DNA from: Glycine soja | Lineage: Eukaryota; Streptophyta; Magnoliopsida; Fabales; Fabaceae | DNA length: 64,000 nt | NCBI RefSeq assembly: GCF_004193775.1 | Contig: NC_041005.1 | Coordinates: forward strand, 19,315,865 to 19,379,864 | Direction of reading: 5' to 3' | Part shown: in pieces, positions 35,352 through 47,479 of the stretch | Position numbering within the stretch: the first letter of the stretch is position 1 | Layout of the letters: each line of letters begins with the position of its first letter | The notes under the pieces: model-generated | What the model saw: only the letters and a program-made list of their open reading frames with translations | Database searches by the model: none | What the model was told of the DNA's origin: nothing | Made by a program: the position numbers and the translations under genes

Positions 35352-37950
35352 GAAAAAATACAACAACAACAACAACAACGCCTTATCCCACTAGGTGGGG
35401 TCGGCTACATGGATCAACTTCCGCCATAATGTTCTATCAAGTACCATACTTCTATCCAAATCATTAAGTTCGAGATCCTTCTTGATAACCTCTCTTATAG
35501 TCTTTTTGGGTCTTCCTCTGCCTCGAATTGTTTGTCTTCTCTCCATCTGGTCTACTCTCCTCACTACAGAGTCTACCGGTCTTCTCTCTACATGCCCAAA
35601 CCACCTAAGTCTATTTTCCACCATCTTCTCTACAATAGGCGCTACTCCAACCCTCTCTCTAATAGCTCCGTTTCTAATTTTATCCTGTCGAGTCTTACCA
35701 CACATCCACCGCAACATCCTCATCTCCGATACACCTACTTTAGTCTCATGTTGGCTCTTGACCGCCCAACATTCTGTTCCGTACAAAATCACCGGTCTTA
35801 CCGCAGTTCGATAAAACTTTCCCTTTAGCTTGATTGGTACCTTTGCATCACATAACACCCCCGATGCTTTTCTCCATTTCATCCATCCTGCTTGAATGCG
35901 ATGATTCACATCCCCTTCAATTTCTCCATCATCCTGGATTACAGACCCAAGATATTTAAACCGTGTGACTTGAGGGATAATATGGTCTCCTATTTTCACC
36001 TCTGAGTTAGATACCCTCCTACTTTTGTTGAACTTACATTCCATATACTCCGATTTGCTTCTGCTTAGGCGAAAGCCATGTGTTTCTAGAGCTCGTCTCC
36101 AAGTTTCCAACCTCTCATTCAACTCCTCCCTCGACTCTCCAAGGAGGACTATGTCATCTGCAAAAAGCATGCATCTCGGCGCTATCTCTTGGATTTGTTC
36201 CGTGAGGACATCCAGAATTATGGTAAAAAGGTAGGGGCTAAGGGTTGACCCTTGATGCAAACCAATTATGATGGGAAAATCGTCTGACTCTCCACCCTGT
36301 GTCCTAACACTAGTCGATACCCTATCATACATATCTTGGATAGCTCGAATATATGCAACCCTAACCCCTTTCTTCTCTAGAGCTTTCCACAAAATCTCTC
36401 TGGGCACTCTATCATACGCTTTCTCCAAGTCAATAAAAATCAAGTGAAAGTCTTGTTGGTCCATGCGATATTGCTCCATCACCCGCCGTAATAAATAAAT
36501 CGCTTCCATGGTCGACCTTCCCAGCATGAAACCAAATTGATTCTCAGTAACTTGAGTCTCCTTTCTTAATCTCCGTTCGATCACTCTTTCCCATAATTTC
36601 ATGGTATGACTCATGAGCTTGATTCCCCTATAATTTGCACAATTTTGTATATCCCCCTTGTTCTTATAGATTGGCACTAACGTGCTTCTCCTCCATTCCT
36701 CCGGCATGCGTTTTGACCTCATAATTTCATTAAAGAGTTTGGTGAGCCACTCAAGACCTCTATCTCCAAGAGTTTTCTACACTTCAATAGGTATGTTGTC
36801 TGGCCCCACCGCCTTACCGTTACTCATTCTTTTCAACGCTTCCTTTACTTCCTGTTTCTGAATCCGACGATAATACTTATAGTTCCGGTCCTCTTCTCTT
36901 GTGTCTAGACTGCTAGAGTCATATCCATATCCATCATTAAATAAGTTGTGGAAATACACCTTCCACCTTTCCTTGATATCTTTTTCATGCACTAAGACTT
37001 TGCCTTCTTCATCCTTAACACACTTTACGTGATCCAAATCTCTAGTCTTCCTCTCTCTACCCTTAGCAAGCCTATATATAGATCTTTCTCCGTCCCTGGT
37101 TCCTAGAGCTTGGTATAGTCCGTCAAAAGCTTGGGCTCTTGCCTCACTCACCGCCTTTTTGGTTTCATTTCTAGCTATCTTATACTTATCCCAAGTTTCA
37201 GAATTTCTACACCTAGACCACTCCTTGAAACACTCCTTTTTTACCCTAACTTTGCTCTGAACACTTTCATTCCACCACCACGATTCTTTACCCCTAGGTC
37301 CAAAACCTCTAGATTCACCCAACGTCTCTTTAGCCACTTTAATAATCTCTTAGGACGTCTTGTTCCACATATCATTTGCACTTCCTTGTGATTGTCCACA
37401 CCATCCCTCCCATATCTTTTGTTGGAAGATTCCTTGTTTCTCGCCCTTCAAGTGCCACCATTTGATCCTTGGTGCTACCATAGGACTTCTTCTCTTTGCC
37501 CTATCTCTAATTCTTACATCCATAACCAAAACTCTATGTTGGGTAGTCAAGCTCTCTCCCGGGATAACTTTACAGTTCAAGCAATACTTCCTATCAGATT
37601 TCCTGATAAGGAAGAAATCTATCTGAGAACATGTCCCTCCACTTTTGTAAGTGATAAGATGTTTCTCTCTTTTCTTAAACCATGTATTGGCTATAGAAAG
37701 ATCCAAAGCCTCCGAAAACTCCAAGATGGATTTACCCTCCCCATTCATCTCCCCTAGGCCAAAACCCCCATGCACCCCCTCAAAACCTCTATCCACGCTA
37801 CCTACATGTCCATTGAGATCCCCTCCTAGGAAAACTTTCTCTCCTTGGGGTATATCTTGAAGTACCCCTTCTAGATCCTCCCAAAATTTTACCTTAAAGT
37901 GTTCTGCTAACCCAACCTGAGGTGCGTACCTACTAATAACATTAAAGGTG
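35352..37950 (-). mobile_element. RTE-type LINE, 5'-truncated
   Basis: The 3' end on the minus strand is CCGACCCCACCTAGTGGGAT followed by AAGGCG and a (TTG)n tail (35357-35380), characteristic of plant RTE LINEs. The coding region runs from the endonuclease to reverse transcriptase. The endonuclease N-terminal half is absent, so reverse transcription stopped early near 37950. No clear target-site duplication was found around the ends, perhaps because the flank has been deleted or the left copy has decayed. Confidence 0.9.
35391..37950 (-). pseudogene. RTE endonuclease/reverse transcriptase ORF with two stops
   Basis: A single frame is open from the truncated start except TAA at 37350-37352 and TAG at 36777-36779; the latter replaces a residue in PIEV-K-TLGDRG. 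Endonuclease motifs: GGDLNGHVG (about 37820), QIDFFLIRK, and QHRVLVMDV. Reverse transcriptase motifs: STLVPIYKNKGD, NYRGIKLMSHTMKLWERVI, DLEKAYDRVPRE, GLHQGSTLSPYLF, and catalytic MLFADDIVLL. The C-terminal ERVGVAPIVEKMVENRLRWF and GRGRPKKT segments are typical of the family. Only two point changes interrupt it, so this is among the younger insertions here. Confidence 0.93.
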
Positions 37951-37984
37951 TCAGGTCAATACATTCAGTATAAATAATCATACA

Positions 37985-38410
37985 AAAAAGTTTTTAGTTG
38001 TCAGGTCAATCCTATTTGTATCTATGATACTTCCCCATATTGTCAATACATTCAGTATAAATTAATTCTAAATATACATCAAATGCTATATTAATTAATT
38101 ATAAGTTCTCTAGTTGTCAAGTCATTCCTCATTATTAATTAATTAAATAAATAACTTGTATCACATGCTTTTATTTTAAGTTACACATCTCCTACTTGTG
38201 ACATCATTCCTTGTAATAAAATATAATAATTTTGGTCATATGCTCTAATTTATTTTCAAATTACAAGCCTCTTGTTAGTTAAATCGTTTCTTGTAATAAA
38301 ATAAATTAAAATAATTTACATCATATGCTCCAATTTATTTTTAAAACCAAAATTTTCCTGATATTCAGGTTGTTCCTCGTAGTTAAATAATTTAATATAT
38401 AAAATAAATT
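37985..38410. repeat. Degenerate tandem repeat, about 85-bp period, about five units
   Basis: Units contain (A/C)TTGT(C)A(A/G)GTCATTCCT..AATAAAAT followed by TCATATGCTCTAATTTATTTT variants. They start near 37997, 38110, 38198, 38272 and 38357. Confidence 0.7.
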
Positions 38411-39508
38411 GGATAATATATCACCATATAACAAAACACTTATCATCATATAATATGTATTGTCATAAAGACTATAAACAACATGTGAAAAACAAAATAT
38501 TGCTCCTAAAATAAGATTTTTATAGTCATTGACAAGATATAATATAAATTATTTCTATTAGTTGTTTGGAAAAGAATGAAAAAAACTTGATACAATCTTA
38601 TATATTATATACTACAATATATCTCTATATATTGTAATCATATAATATATCCAATGTATATTACATGTATATATGTATATAATAATATAATAAAACTTTT
38701 TCATATATTATCAATATAATATAATAACTTAATCAATAAATTAAACATCAAATATCTCCATGCAGAAATATAAATTTACAATCAGAATGATATATCATAA
38801 TGTCGACGTAATATCATATATTATTAACTTCTATCATAATAATCAAAATCTTGGTACAATCCTATAAATTATGTACTACAATATATCTCTATATATTACA
38901 ATCATATAATATATCTAATATATATTATATGTATATAATAATATAATAAATTTTTTGCATATATTATCAATATAATAATAACAATCATGAAAAGAAATCA
39001 CCAATAAAAAAATTGGCACATATCAACATATGTGATATTTCACAAATCAATACCAACAATGAATTGAATTATAGGCCAATTTAAATATCTCTCTAAATAT
39101 ATATAATATATATTAACGTAAAAAAACATATGTAATAATTTATTCAATGAATGACTTAAGAAAACTCATTTCTTCATTTATTCAATTGTTCTAACCAATA
39201 TCTTAATTTTATTATAGAGTTCAAAATTCATTAATGAGAGTTGATGGATTTCATCTTGATTAGTCATTAATTATTTAGTTATATCCAATGTCCATTCATA
39301 GTGCTCTAAAAACATTAGGTGTCCAGAATAAAAAATTAATATGACAATATTAATCTTAGGTCAAAGAAAATTTTACACTTCTTCCCTATTGACAGTTTAA
39401 GGTAATAGTATTCATTAGGAAATCTCAATCTCAATTGAGTCAGTTCAATGATCACACCCCTACTCACATTATCTAAATATGTAAATTAATAAATGAGATC
39501 TATTAACA

Positions 39509-39835
39509 CGCACACACACATCGATCTATCTAGATTAATAATGTTCTATTCGTAATAATCTTATGATCAAGAACAATTTAAATTAAAATTATAAGAAATT
39601 TATTTCTCATTTTCATACACACACACACATGGATCTATCTAAATTATTAATGTTCTATTCGTAATAATCATATGATCAAGTATAATTTAAATTAAAATTA
39701 TAAGAAATTTGTTTCTCATTTTCATACACGCACACATCGATCTATCTAGATTATTAATGTTCTATTCGTAATAATCTTATGATCAAGAAGAATTTAAATT
39801 AAAATTATAAACAATTTGTTTCTCATTTTCATAAT
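39509..39835. repeat. Triplicated about 108-bp unit in the copia-2 right LTR
   Basis: The segment CGATCTATCTAGATT..TTTCTCATTTTCATA occurs three times in a row (about 39521, 39630 and 39737), each preceded by a short (CA)n run. The left LTR has only one copy, so the expansion occurred after insertion. Confidence 0.9.
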
Positions 39836-39999
39836 CTCTATTATGCATGATAACAAACATTTAATTTTAATCAAAGACTTTATGAGGTCAACTACTTTTA
39901 TAGTATAAAAATGATAAAAAAATATCAATACTATATTATTAAAATTAGAATTGATTGCATGATGTATTGGATCTTAGACATACACAGTTATTTCCAACA

Positions 40000-40535
40000 A
40001 ATAGATAGGAGAAATTAGAGAGGGCGAATATAAGATGAAAATATTAAATTTGTTTTATTTATTTGAAAGAAAAATATAAATAATTTTTTTTCTTGGTGGG
40101 GCTTAAAAAGAGAAACTTCCCACTCATGTAACGTGAAAAATGGCGTGGGAGAAGGTAGTAAATTTTTTTTTCTTTCAATCTTTATGGAAATAAAATATTT
40201 TCATAACAAAAATGATAGATAACTTTATATTAACAAAAAATAGATTAAAAGTTAAGTTTTTGGTTAATTAAATTGTTTAATTAGTATAAAATTTTTATCC
40301 ATTTATTAGTTTCTTTTTATTCTCTTCTAAAGTTCTATTTGTCTAAATAAGTGCAAAGAAATAACTTATTTTTTTTTAGTTTTTTCTTTTTTTTCTTCTG
40401 TCAATTGATACAACACATTTTTTTTCTATTCTATTTTTATCCATTTTGTTCTCTTATTTCTTTCCTTCCTACATCTTTTTTTTGGGTGAATTTTACATCT
40501 TTCTTTATATAAAGTGTAATTGCTTAAGCCCAAAA

Positions 40536-40604
<69 letters not shown>

Positions 40605-41761
40605 AAATATTTTAAATGAGAAAATTTTTAAAATAAAATTGATTTTGACCTTTAGATTATAAATAAAATAAAATAAAATTCATGGCTGAGATTAAAATCA
40701 AATTAAAAAGATGTGACGTGCTTTCTTCTCCTCTTTCCCTTCTTTCTGCACTACTGCACACACTCCATAACACAATATTTGCATCTGCTACCCAACTTCC
40801 ACGGTGCAAAACCGAAAACTTCATAGGTCATCATGGACTAAACTAAGTTGGAATCCATTGGCTAAACTAAGTTACGAGCATCATATATTAATCATGTTTC
40901 CCTTAATTCTCATATTTTTAACATGAATTATTCTTAATTCTCAGTTTTAGTTTTGTGACAAATTATTTTATTTGTTGACAATATGAGTTTTATCTAACCA
41001 CCACTAAGCCTTCCTCCACCGCTCCAAATCCCATCGTCTGAAACCCCATCACCGAATCAGCAAAGCTATATATAGGTCCACCGTGCCTCCACATCTACCA
41101 TCAGCGGCCAAGAATTGTCGTCGCAGCAACAACTACACTGCACTGCTCTCCTCTCTCACCTCCGGTGGCCGCCCCAAGAGCGCCTTCGCTGTTCAAAACG
41201 AGAATACTTAAAAGGGATGGACAATATAATTGGAAAGTTAGGCATGTGACTTATTAAAATTGAATTATAATCTCATTCATCATTTTTTTAACATGACAAT
41301 AACAGTTAATTTGTTAGACCGAAATTCTAATTAAACAAACAAGTATTAATTCAATTCAATTCAATTTTTTATATGTAAAAAAATACTTTAACAATTTAGA
41401 ATCATTAGATTTTTTTTTTATATTATGTTGATAACAACCATTTATGTTATTCAATGCAATTTCATTGATTTTATTGAACGCAAATTTTTGTAAAAATAAG
41501 TATTAAAAATTTTAGTATCTATATTTATCTATATATCTATTTATATATTTATGTAAACTTTAATTTTATAATGACTGATTTTTCCTTCAATTCAGTCTTT
41601 TAAGTTGTCATATTGAAACTTTAAATTTATAGTAATTGTTGATATGATTCAATATGTTCTAACATTAATGGAAAAATATTATTTTTTTAAAAATAATTTA
41701 CTATTGCTTTATATGTTTAATAATTAAATAATTATTTAATATATATATTAATAGTTTATGT

Positions 41762-41805
<44 letters not shown>

Positions 41806-42445
41806 TATTAAAAATATATTAATTTGATTTCTTCATAATCTAGATTTCATGGCATGTTTCATTAATTTGAAGAATAAAGTTTTAAAAAATATGATATTTT
41901 ATAATTTTTCCCACAAAAGAAATACAATGAAAATGTTTTTAAAATATATTATTTCAGGTTTTGGCTAATGTCAATTTAAAAAAGATATTTTAAAATATTA
42001 ATAATTACAATATGTTTTTAAATATATTCTTTAATATACTTTATTCTCTAAATTATATTACTTCCGTTCATAACTTCCGTTACTTTATGTGAATAACTAA
42101 ATTAAAATCAATTTAATTACTTGGATAAATTTCGTTCATAATTATTTACTTTTGATAACGGAATGTGAATAAATTTAAATAAATTTCTTATTATTTTTAG
42201 ATAGATATATAAGTCAGATTCACTTTAATATTTCTTATTTATAATCAAGTTATATCAACATTTATTAAAATTTCCTTCCAATATTTTTCAAATATATATA
42301 TATATATATATAGTTTTGTGGTTTTTGTGGGTAATTTTGGAAATACATTGCAACCTTTGTGGGCATTTTTGCAATTATCTCAACAACCTTTAAAAATGGA
42401 TTGCATTAAATAAGAGATATGTAGTATTAATTTTAAAATTAAAAA
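40000..42445. other. AT-rich intergenic DNA with microsatellites
   Basis: No gene recognised. It holds a long (AT)n(GT)n tract at 40541-40604, an (AT)n tract at 41767-41802 and another at 42294-42312. A small less AT-rich patch at about 40985-41215 (CTCACCTCCGGTGGCCGCCC) stands out and could be a gene fragment, but I could not identify it. Confidence 0.6.
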
Positions 42446-42715
42446 GGATAAATAATCATTTAGTTTTTAAATTTGTAATGTGTTGACACTTTCCTTAAAA
42501 GAGAAAAAAAATAAAATTTTGTTCCTAGATTTAGGAAAAGTGTGACAATTTAGTCGAGCTGTTAAATATCTCTCTCAAAGCAAACAAAATATTTTACATG
42601 ACATTTGTAAATGGATTTGTGAGCGAAAATTTTCTTATGTGTATTGCTGACTACGATAATGAGTAGGATGGACTGATTTGTCATTAAAACTTCAATGAAC
42701 TAATTTGTTGATGTG
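42446..42715 (+). repeat. Left terminal inverted repeat of second MULE
   Basis: Aligns with the reverse complement of 48420-48688 over about 260 bp with indels; the shared landmark TCAAAGCAAACAAAAT lies at about 42576. Confidence 0.85.
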
Positions 42716-42776
42716 GATAAATGTTAATTTTCTTTACATCAAAAAGATTTTGCAAGGAAGTAATTGATGAGTTGCA

Positions 42777-42881
42777 ATGGCTACTCGTTTCCCAACCACC
42801 ATTATATGTTGTTCTCTTCCAAAGGCAACTCCATTTTCTTCCCCGAACTTCAATGGCTTTTTCTTCTACTTCCAGCCTTAA
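42777..42881 (+). other. Short open frame in MULE interior, possibly a captured 5' exon
   Basis: ATG at 42777 opens 34 codons beginning MATRFPTTIICCSLP, rich in Ser, Thr and Phe, like the start of a plastid transit peptide. It ends at TAA. Mutator elements often carry such pieces (Pack-MULEs), but I do not recognise the source gene, and it may be chance. Confidence 0.3.
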
Positions 42882-42962
42882 AAGCAAGTTTTGTTATTCT
42901 CCCTGTGCTCCTCAAATTTTATGGAAATGGATTGATAGGTAACATAAAAGCTATTCTACCTC

Positions 42963-43352
42963 CACTATTAAAAAATGAGTTTTTTAAGTCGATTCTATGA
43001 GACATTTAACGACGGTTTTTAACCGTCGTAATATGTGGCGTCATAAAATGATATGTCACTTTTTATGACGATTTTGAACCGTCGTTGTATAATCGGGTTT
43101 CTAAGACTTAGAATATGTTGTTTATCAAAGACAGTTTCTGTGTTATATTTGTCTTAGTATACTGGACTTTCTAAGACAGTTATTAAAAGAATCGTCTTAG
43201 AAAGTAAGACATACTAAAACGGTTCATTTTGATAACCGTCTTAGATTCTCTAGTTCACATGAGACATACTACGACGGTTATTTTAAGAACCGTTTTAGTA
43301 TGTCTCACTTTCTAAGACGGTTTTTTTAATAATCGTCTTAGAAAGTTCAATA
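42963..43352. repeat. Left subterminal hairpin repeats of the CACTA element
   Basis: Several inverted units: ACGACGGTTTTTAACCGTCG near 43010, a TATGACGATTTTGAACCGTC unit, and ACTTTCTAAGAC..GTCTTAGAAAGT palindromes near 43165 and 43310. Such units bind the CACTA transposase in known elements. Confidence 0.85.
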
Positions 43353-44929
43353 GTTTTTTTTATAATTTTTTTGCAAGGTTTTATTTCTTGTAATATTTTT
43401 TGTGGTTGTTTTATTTGCTATTATTTCTTTAACTAATACAACACTAAACATTAATTTGAAGCAAAAGTATACTTATTATTTTCAACAATTGAAAAATCAT
43501 TGTATTACATAATACAAAAATTTACATGATTAATAAGAGTCTACAATTTTGCAAGAATTTACATTATTATATAATAGAAGTTTCAACTGATTTGAAGCTA
43601 ATTAACATACAAGTTTGTGGCAAAGAAGACATCCTTGAATGAACCTAACTTTCCAAATGGCACTGTGTTCCAAGGTTAGCATATATTGCATCTGAGGGAG
43701 TAGAATCTTTTCAGTCAATCGAAGATAAACACCTCCAATTAAATTTTTTTTTACCACACAACTATATAAGGCTTGAATTTAGCATGTCAAAAATAGGATA
43801 AAGCAAATTAGAACAGACAGAAAAACACTAGAACACAATTCCTTAGGCGACAAATCAATGCAAAAAATTTAGGCCATAGATTCTTGCTTCCAACTATATG
43901 GTAATGAAGAATGATCTCGTGTAAAGTAACAAGAAGCTAAATAGTAGATGTCATAAAATTTTATACAATAATGTTTATGTTTTATTTTAGAATGGTGTTA
44001 AGCATGTTTTAAGTTTCCTAGCATACAAATTTAAATATCTTGTCACATTCTTCTTTTTTCAAATTCAGGATTAGATTGTTATGTATGAGCAATGAACAAT
44101 ATTATAATAAGCCTTGTCATTTTTATATTTCATCTAAAACTGACTAATAATTTCATTATCAATGAGAAGCAAATAAAAGTTGTAATAAGAAGAACACAAA
44201 ACTTTAAACCACTGTGACCTTTATGAGACTCCAAGGAGGCAGTTCCAACTCATAACCTGTGAGTTGGGAGAGAAAAGGAATGTTATCAAAATGGTGTTTC
44301 TCATATTGCTGAAAGTAAGCAGAGATTCTATCAAAATTATTTTTATTGCTTTTAATATTGTTCTTATTTTACCAATCTCTAATTTACTTTCAACACCGTA
44401 CTTTAAAAAAAATATAATTTACTTAGACACTTATAATTTATTTTTAACACATTACTTTTGATATTATTTTATATTTTAATTTATTAATTTTGACCTTTTT
44501 ATTTTAATTAATCTTTTTAAATATATCACTAGTGATTTTTTACAAAGAAAATACTGTGATTTTTTATTATTAATAATAAGAATTTTAAAAATATTTTAAT
44601 GTTCAATGAGCTGCTGGTGGAAAAAAGAGAGACTTAAGCTACTTCCCCATATAACATTTGTTAAGAAAATATAAATTTAATTTTTTTATTAACAGCATAT
44701 ACTACTGCAGGTGTGCTTTTTTAACGCGTATTTATTAAATTCTTGAGAATCTTACCTTAAACTAAAGTTTTATGCTTTTTTTTTCTCATTTTGGCTCACA
44801 AGTATTTATTTCCTTTTCTAAATCTCTCTTAATCATGACACGTTTTCCAATTTTTAATGCTTACCTATTTCACATTCAAAAATTGAATTTTATTTATCAC
44901 CGTCGAAATATACAAAATGACAATGTTTA

Positions 44930-45112
44930 TCTTTCATGTGAATCTTTATGCTTACCTATTTCCAATTTTTAATGCTTCCCCATATAACATTTTTTAATGC
45001 TTCCCCATGTGAATCTTTATGCTTACCTATTTCACGTTTTCCAATTTTTAATGCTTACCTATTTCCAATTTTTAATGCTTCCCCATATAACATTTTTTAA
45101 TGCTTGATTCTA
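44930..45112. repeat. Scrambled tandem repeat in CACTA interior
   Basis: TTTTTAATGCTTCCCCATAT, ACATTTTTTAATGC and TTATGCTTACCTATTTC modules recur three to five times in different orders. Confidence 0.85.
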
Positions 45113-45808
45113 GTGACTCAGACCAAATTTATTTAAATTTTTCTTAATAAAAAAATTAAAATTAAGAACATTTGGAACTTGAAAAGTCACGTTCTATTAC
45201 TGAACCCAATTTCCTAACGACAGCAGCCAGAAGGAAAAAGTACTGGGCCTAATGGCCCGTAAACAATTTCCTAAGAACATTTGGAATCACTAGACAAATC
45301 CTGCACCGAAAAACCTACCTAGCAACGAAATTTGCCCAATAATGTAGCTAAAAAACCAATACCAAGTACTAACACACTCACTTCTAATGCCTCAGCCCTC
45401 AAGTCAACTGTACCTCAAATTTAAAATCAGCCAAGCATTGAGTAATTACACTTTCACCCTATGGCCTCAAGCAATAACACTATTTCTCAGTATTAATGTT
45501 GAAAGTTCTCAGCCACAACACACTCAATTGGAGGTGCAAGGAACAAACAGTAAAGACTAAATACATATCCAAAATTCAGAGTAATAAAGATTCAAATTAT
45601 TGGCAACTCTTTTTCTTTTGATTTCTCTGTTTTTGGAAATTGACTTATCATCCCAGGATTGTACTTATACATTCTACTCTAAACAAATTTCTTATTTAAT
45701 CCTATACTAAACTACCATATAAGAAATTACTAAAGATAAGTCTAAGTACATAGGATCATAAGAAACTTAAAAATAAATTATAATAAAGAAATATAAAGAA
45801 TCACATAC

Positions 45809-46572
45809 ACTGATTTCCTTTTTGGTAAGAGGAGCAAATGTTGTATCATCTTTCACTCCAGTAATAATGTAAAGCCTCACTCTCTTTTGTCCAAAAATAA
45901 CTTCAAGTTATTCATCCTTGTTCAGAAGTTTTGAAACATCAAAACCTGTTTCTTCCATGACCTGCATTCACCACAAAAAAAAAAAAACAAAACTAAGCCA
46001 AGACTCCTAATAAGATGTGAATTATCCAATTAATATTAATTAGATTTTCAATCTATATCAATTTTTGTTATGAACAGAATACAAATAAGTATTTTTCCTA
46101 GACCTACAGTCCAAAAGCACATAGAAAAAGAGTCATTTACTAAGAAAGTGATAATTCTAAAGAAGCATGCTCTGAAAGAATCTCTTAAAACTGTTATATC
46201 AGTTTAGAGATGAAACTCAAATTTGTAGGACAGCTGACAATATACATTCTCCTAATAGCCAACTTGGGAACATAAATAATTTGGAATTCATAACACAAAT
46301 CGTAACCATGTTCAAATACACTGATTAGAGTAACTAAACATCAAAACATAGATGTACCACAACAAAACAAGGAAAGAAAATAGATTTGTCTTACCACAGA
46401 AAACAAAAAATAAGTACTGCTGAAAGTGTTTATTCTTCTCTTACCCTTTCATATGTTTCATCAAGAATTATTGCCCCAGTTATAGGAACTCGAACCTTAT
46501 AGGAAGTGAAATACTTGAAAATATCACCTATATGGGCCACATGAGGCTTCAAAACATCACAACTATTGAACA
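45809..46572 (-). pseudogene. Captured DCP2 (mRNA-decapping enzyme) fragment
   Basis: Two exons in correct order and orientation. 46572-46445 reads CDVLKPHVAHIGDIFKYFTS and VRVPITGAIILDETYERV, with acceptor TTTTGCAG and donor AGG/GTAAG. 45961-45809 reads VMEETGFDVSKLLNKDE, stop, then LEVIFGQKRVRLYIITGVKD, with acceptor AATGCAG and donor GTATGT. These match the N-terminal and Nudix parts of plant DCP2. The exon holding the first half of the Nudix box is missing between them, and a TAA replaces the Tyr after KDE near 45911. The retained introns show capture of genomic DNA, not cDNA. Confidence 0.88.
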
Positions 46573-46904
46573 CTGCAAAACATATATTCTTTCTTCCTAT
46601 TCCTATTAGATCATAAACTCTTTCATATTATATGGGTGTTTGGGAAACGTTATTCAAAATTAAAATATATAAAGAAAGTACAAATAAAACCTGTGTGTTG
46701 TAAGAATTGCTTGAACACGTTACTTTCAGCAATTAAATTGAAGGCAAGCTCATAAACAACTAGGATAATTAACAGTCAGATAGATGAGTTATTTGGGATA
46801 GGAGTAAATGTAAATTTAATTATGAAGAGGCTAAGACTAACAAAATTGAAAATTGAGATGACTAACAGACATTGGGTCCAAATCCGAGAAAACCATTGGC
46901 TCCA

Positions 46905-47165
46905 TCAACCGAAATCTGAATCCCTTCCTACTGAATATTCCCTATTATGCAAAACAGAAAGGTGTCTGTAAGCCACCGTCGGAAGCCTCGTGACGACAGT
47001 TCCGATGTCCATCACGGCCCCTCTGTTGCCTAAATCTATCACACAAAAAACATCTTGGGATATGTTAAGCCGCGTGCCTCCGACCCCGAGACCTGAAAGG
47101 CCAACGTAGTAGAAGCTGGGGAAGAAGAGGTTGGGGAAGAGTGGGACCCACGCAAAAGCCACCCC
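46905..47165 (-). pseudogene. Captured aspartyl protease fragment
   Basis: About 80 codons match the second lobe of a plant A1 protease of the guard-cell (ASPG) type: WVPLFPN, then [20 protein letters not shown], and MDIGTVVTRLPTVAYRH. The second catalytic motif is DIG where DTG is usual. It is a different subfamily from the intact gene at 10551-14030. The fragment is joined directly to a CPL1 piece on its 5' side in another frame, a chimeric junction near 47165. Confidence 0.85.
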
Positions 47166-47280
47166 TTCAAGGCCTCAATCCTATCCTCGAACGACTTCAT
47201 CGTGTTCGCCATGATGAGCTTCTCGTCCAAATCGAACACAATCGCGAGACACCGCAGGTTCAACATCGCTGTCGTAAACC
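47166..47280 (-). pseudogene. Captured CPL1-type CTD phosphatase fragment
   Basis: Reads [20 protein letters not shown] followed by [13 protein letters not shown], the catalytic FCP1-like segment of plant CPL1/CPL2 phosphatases. The active motif DxDxT is changed: DLDEK in place of DLDET. Sequence further upstream to about 47450 has open frames but I could not assign it. Confidence 0.82.
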
Positions 47281-47479
47281 TTGTGCTTGAACCCTAAACG
47301 AATCATATCCCTCGCGCGCGAAATGCTTTTGAGAAACCAAAACGACGGCAACGGAGAAGTCGAACTACAACAAGTGCGACGGAGAAGACGAACTACGCTC
47401 GATTTGAACGCGCACAGTGTGTTTGAGGACTGACGGCGAGAGCAAGCCAACTGCAGATTAATAATTAGGGTAACTTAAA

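Larger units (their letters stand above)
17727..39999 (-). mobile_element. Degenerate minus-strand copia element (copia-2) with nested insertions
   Basis: Related LTR sequences lie at both ends, each starting TGTTG on the minus strand (at 19150 and at 39999). Copia pol pieces between them read in the correct minus-strand order: integrase (35345-35028, then 21772-21500), reverse transcriptase, RNase H (ending near 19164). AATAG follows the right end (40000-40004) and precedes a TG at 17727, a possible 5-bp duplication that fixes the left end only tentatively. gag was not found, so it has been lost. Inside sit a solo LTR, a 2.3 kb LTR-like element holding a Mutator element, and a LINE. Confidence 0.7.
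37951..39999 (-). repeat. 5' LTR region of copia-2
   Basis: On the minus strand it starts TGTTGGAAATAACTG at 39999. About 39110-39999 aligns with the left LTR of copia-2; the rest (37951-39110) is AT-rich and repeat-bearing and may be further LTR or leader sequence. No primer-binding site was found, since the LINE end abuts it. Confidence 0.6.

Noticed and set aside
46905..47165. Functional protease gene in the CACTA element
   Set aside because: Only about 80 codons of the second lobe are present, with no first catalytic site, signal peptide or start context.
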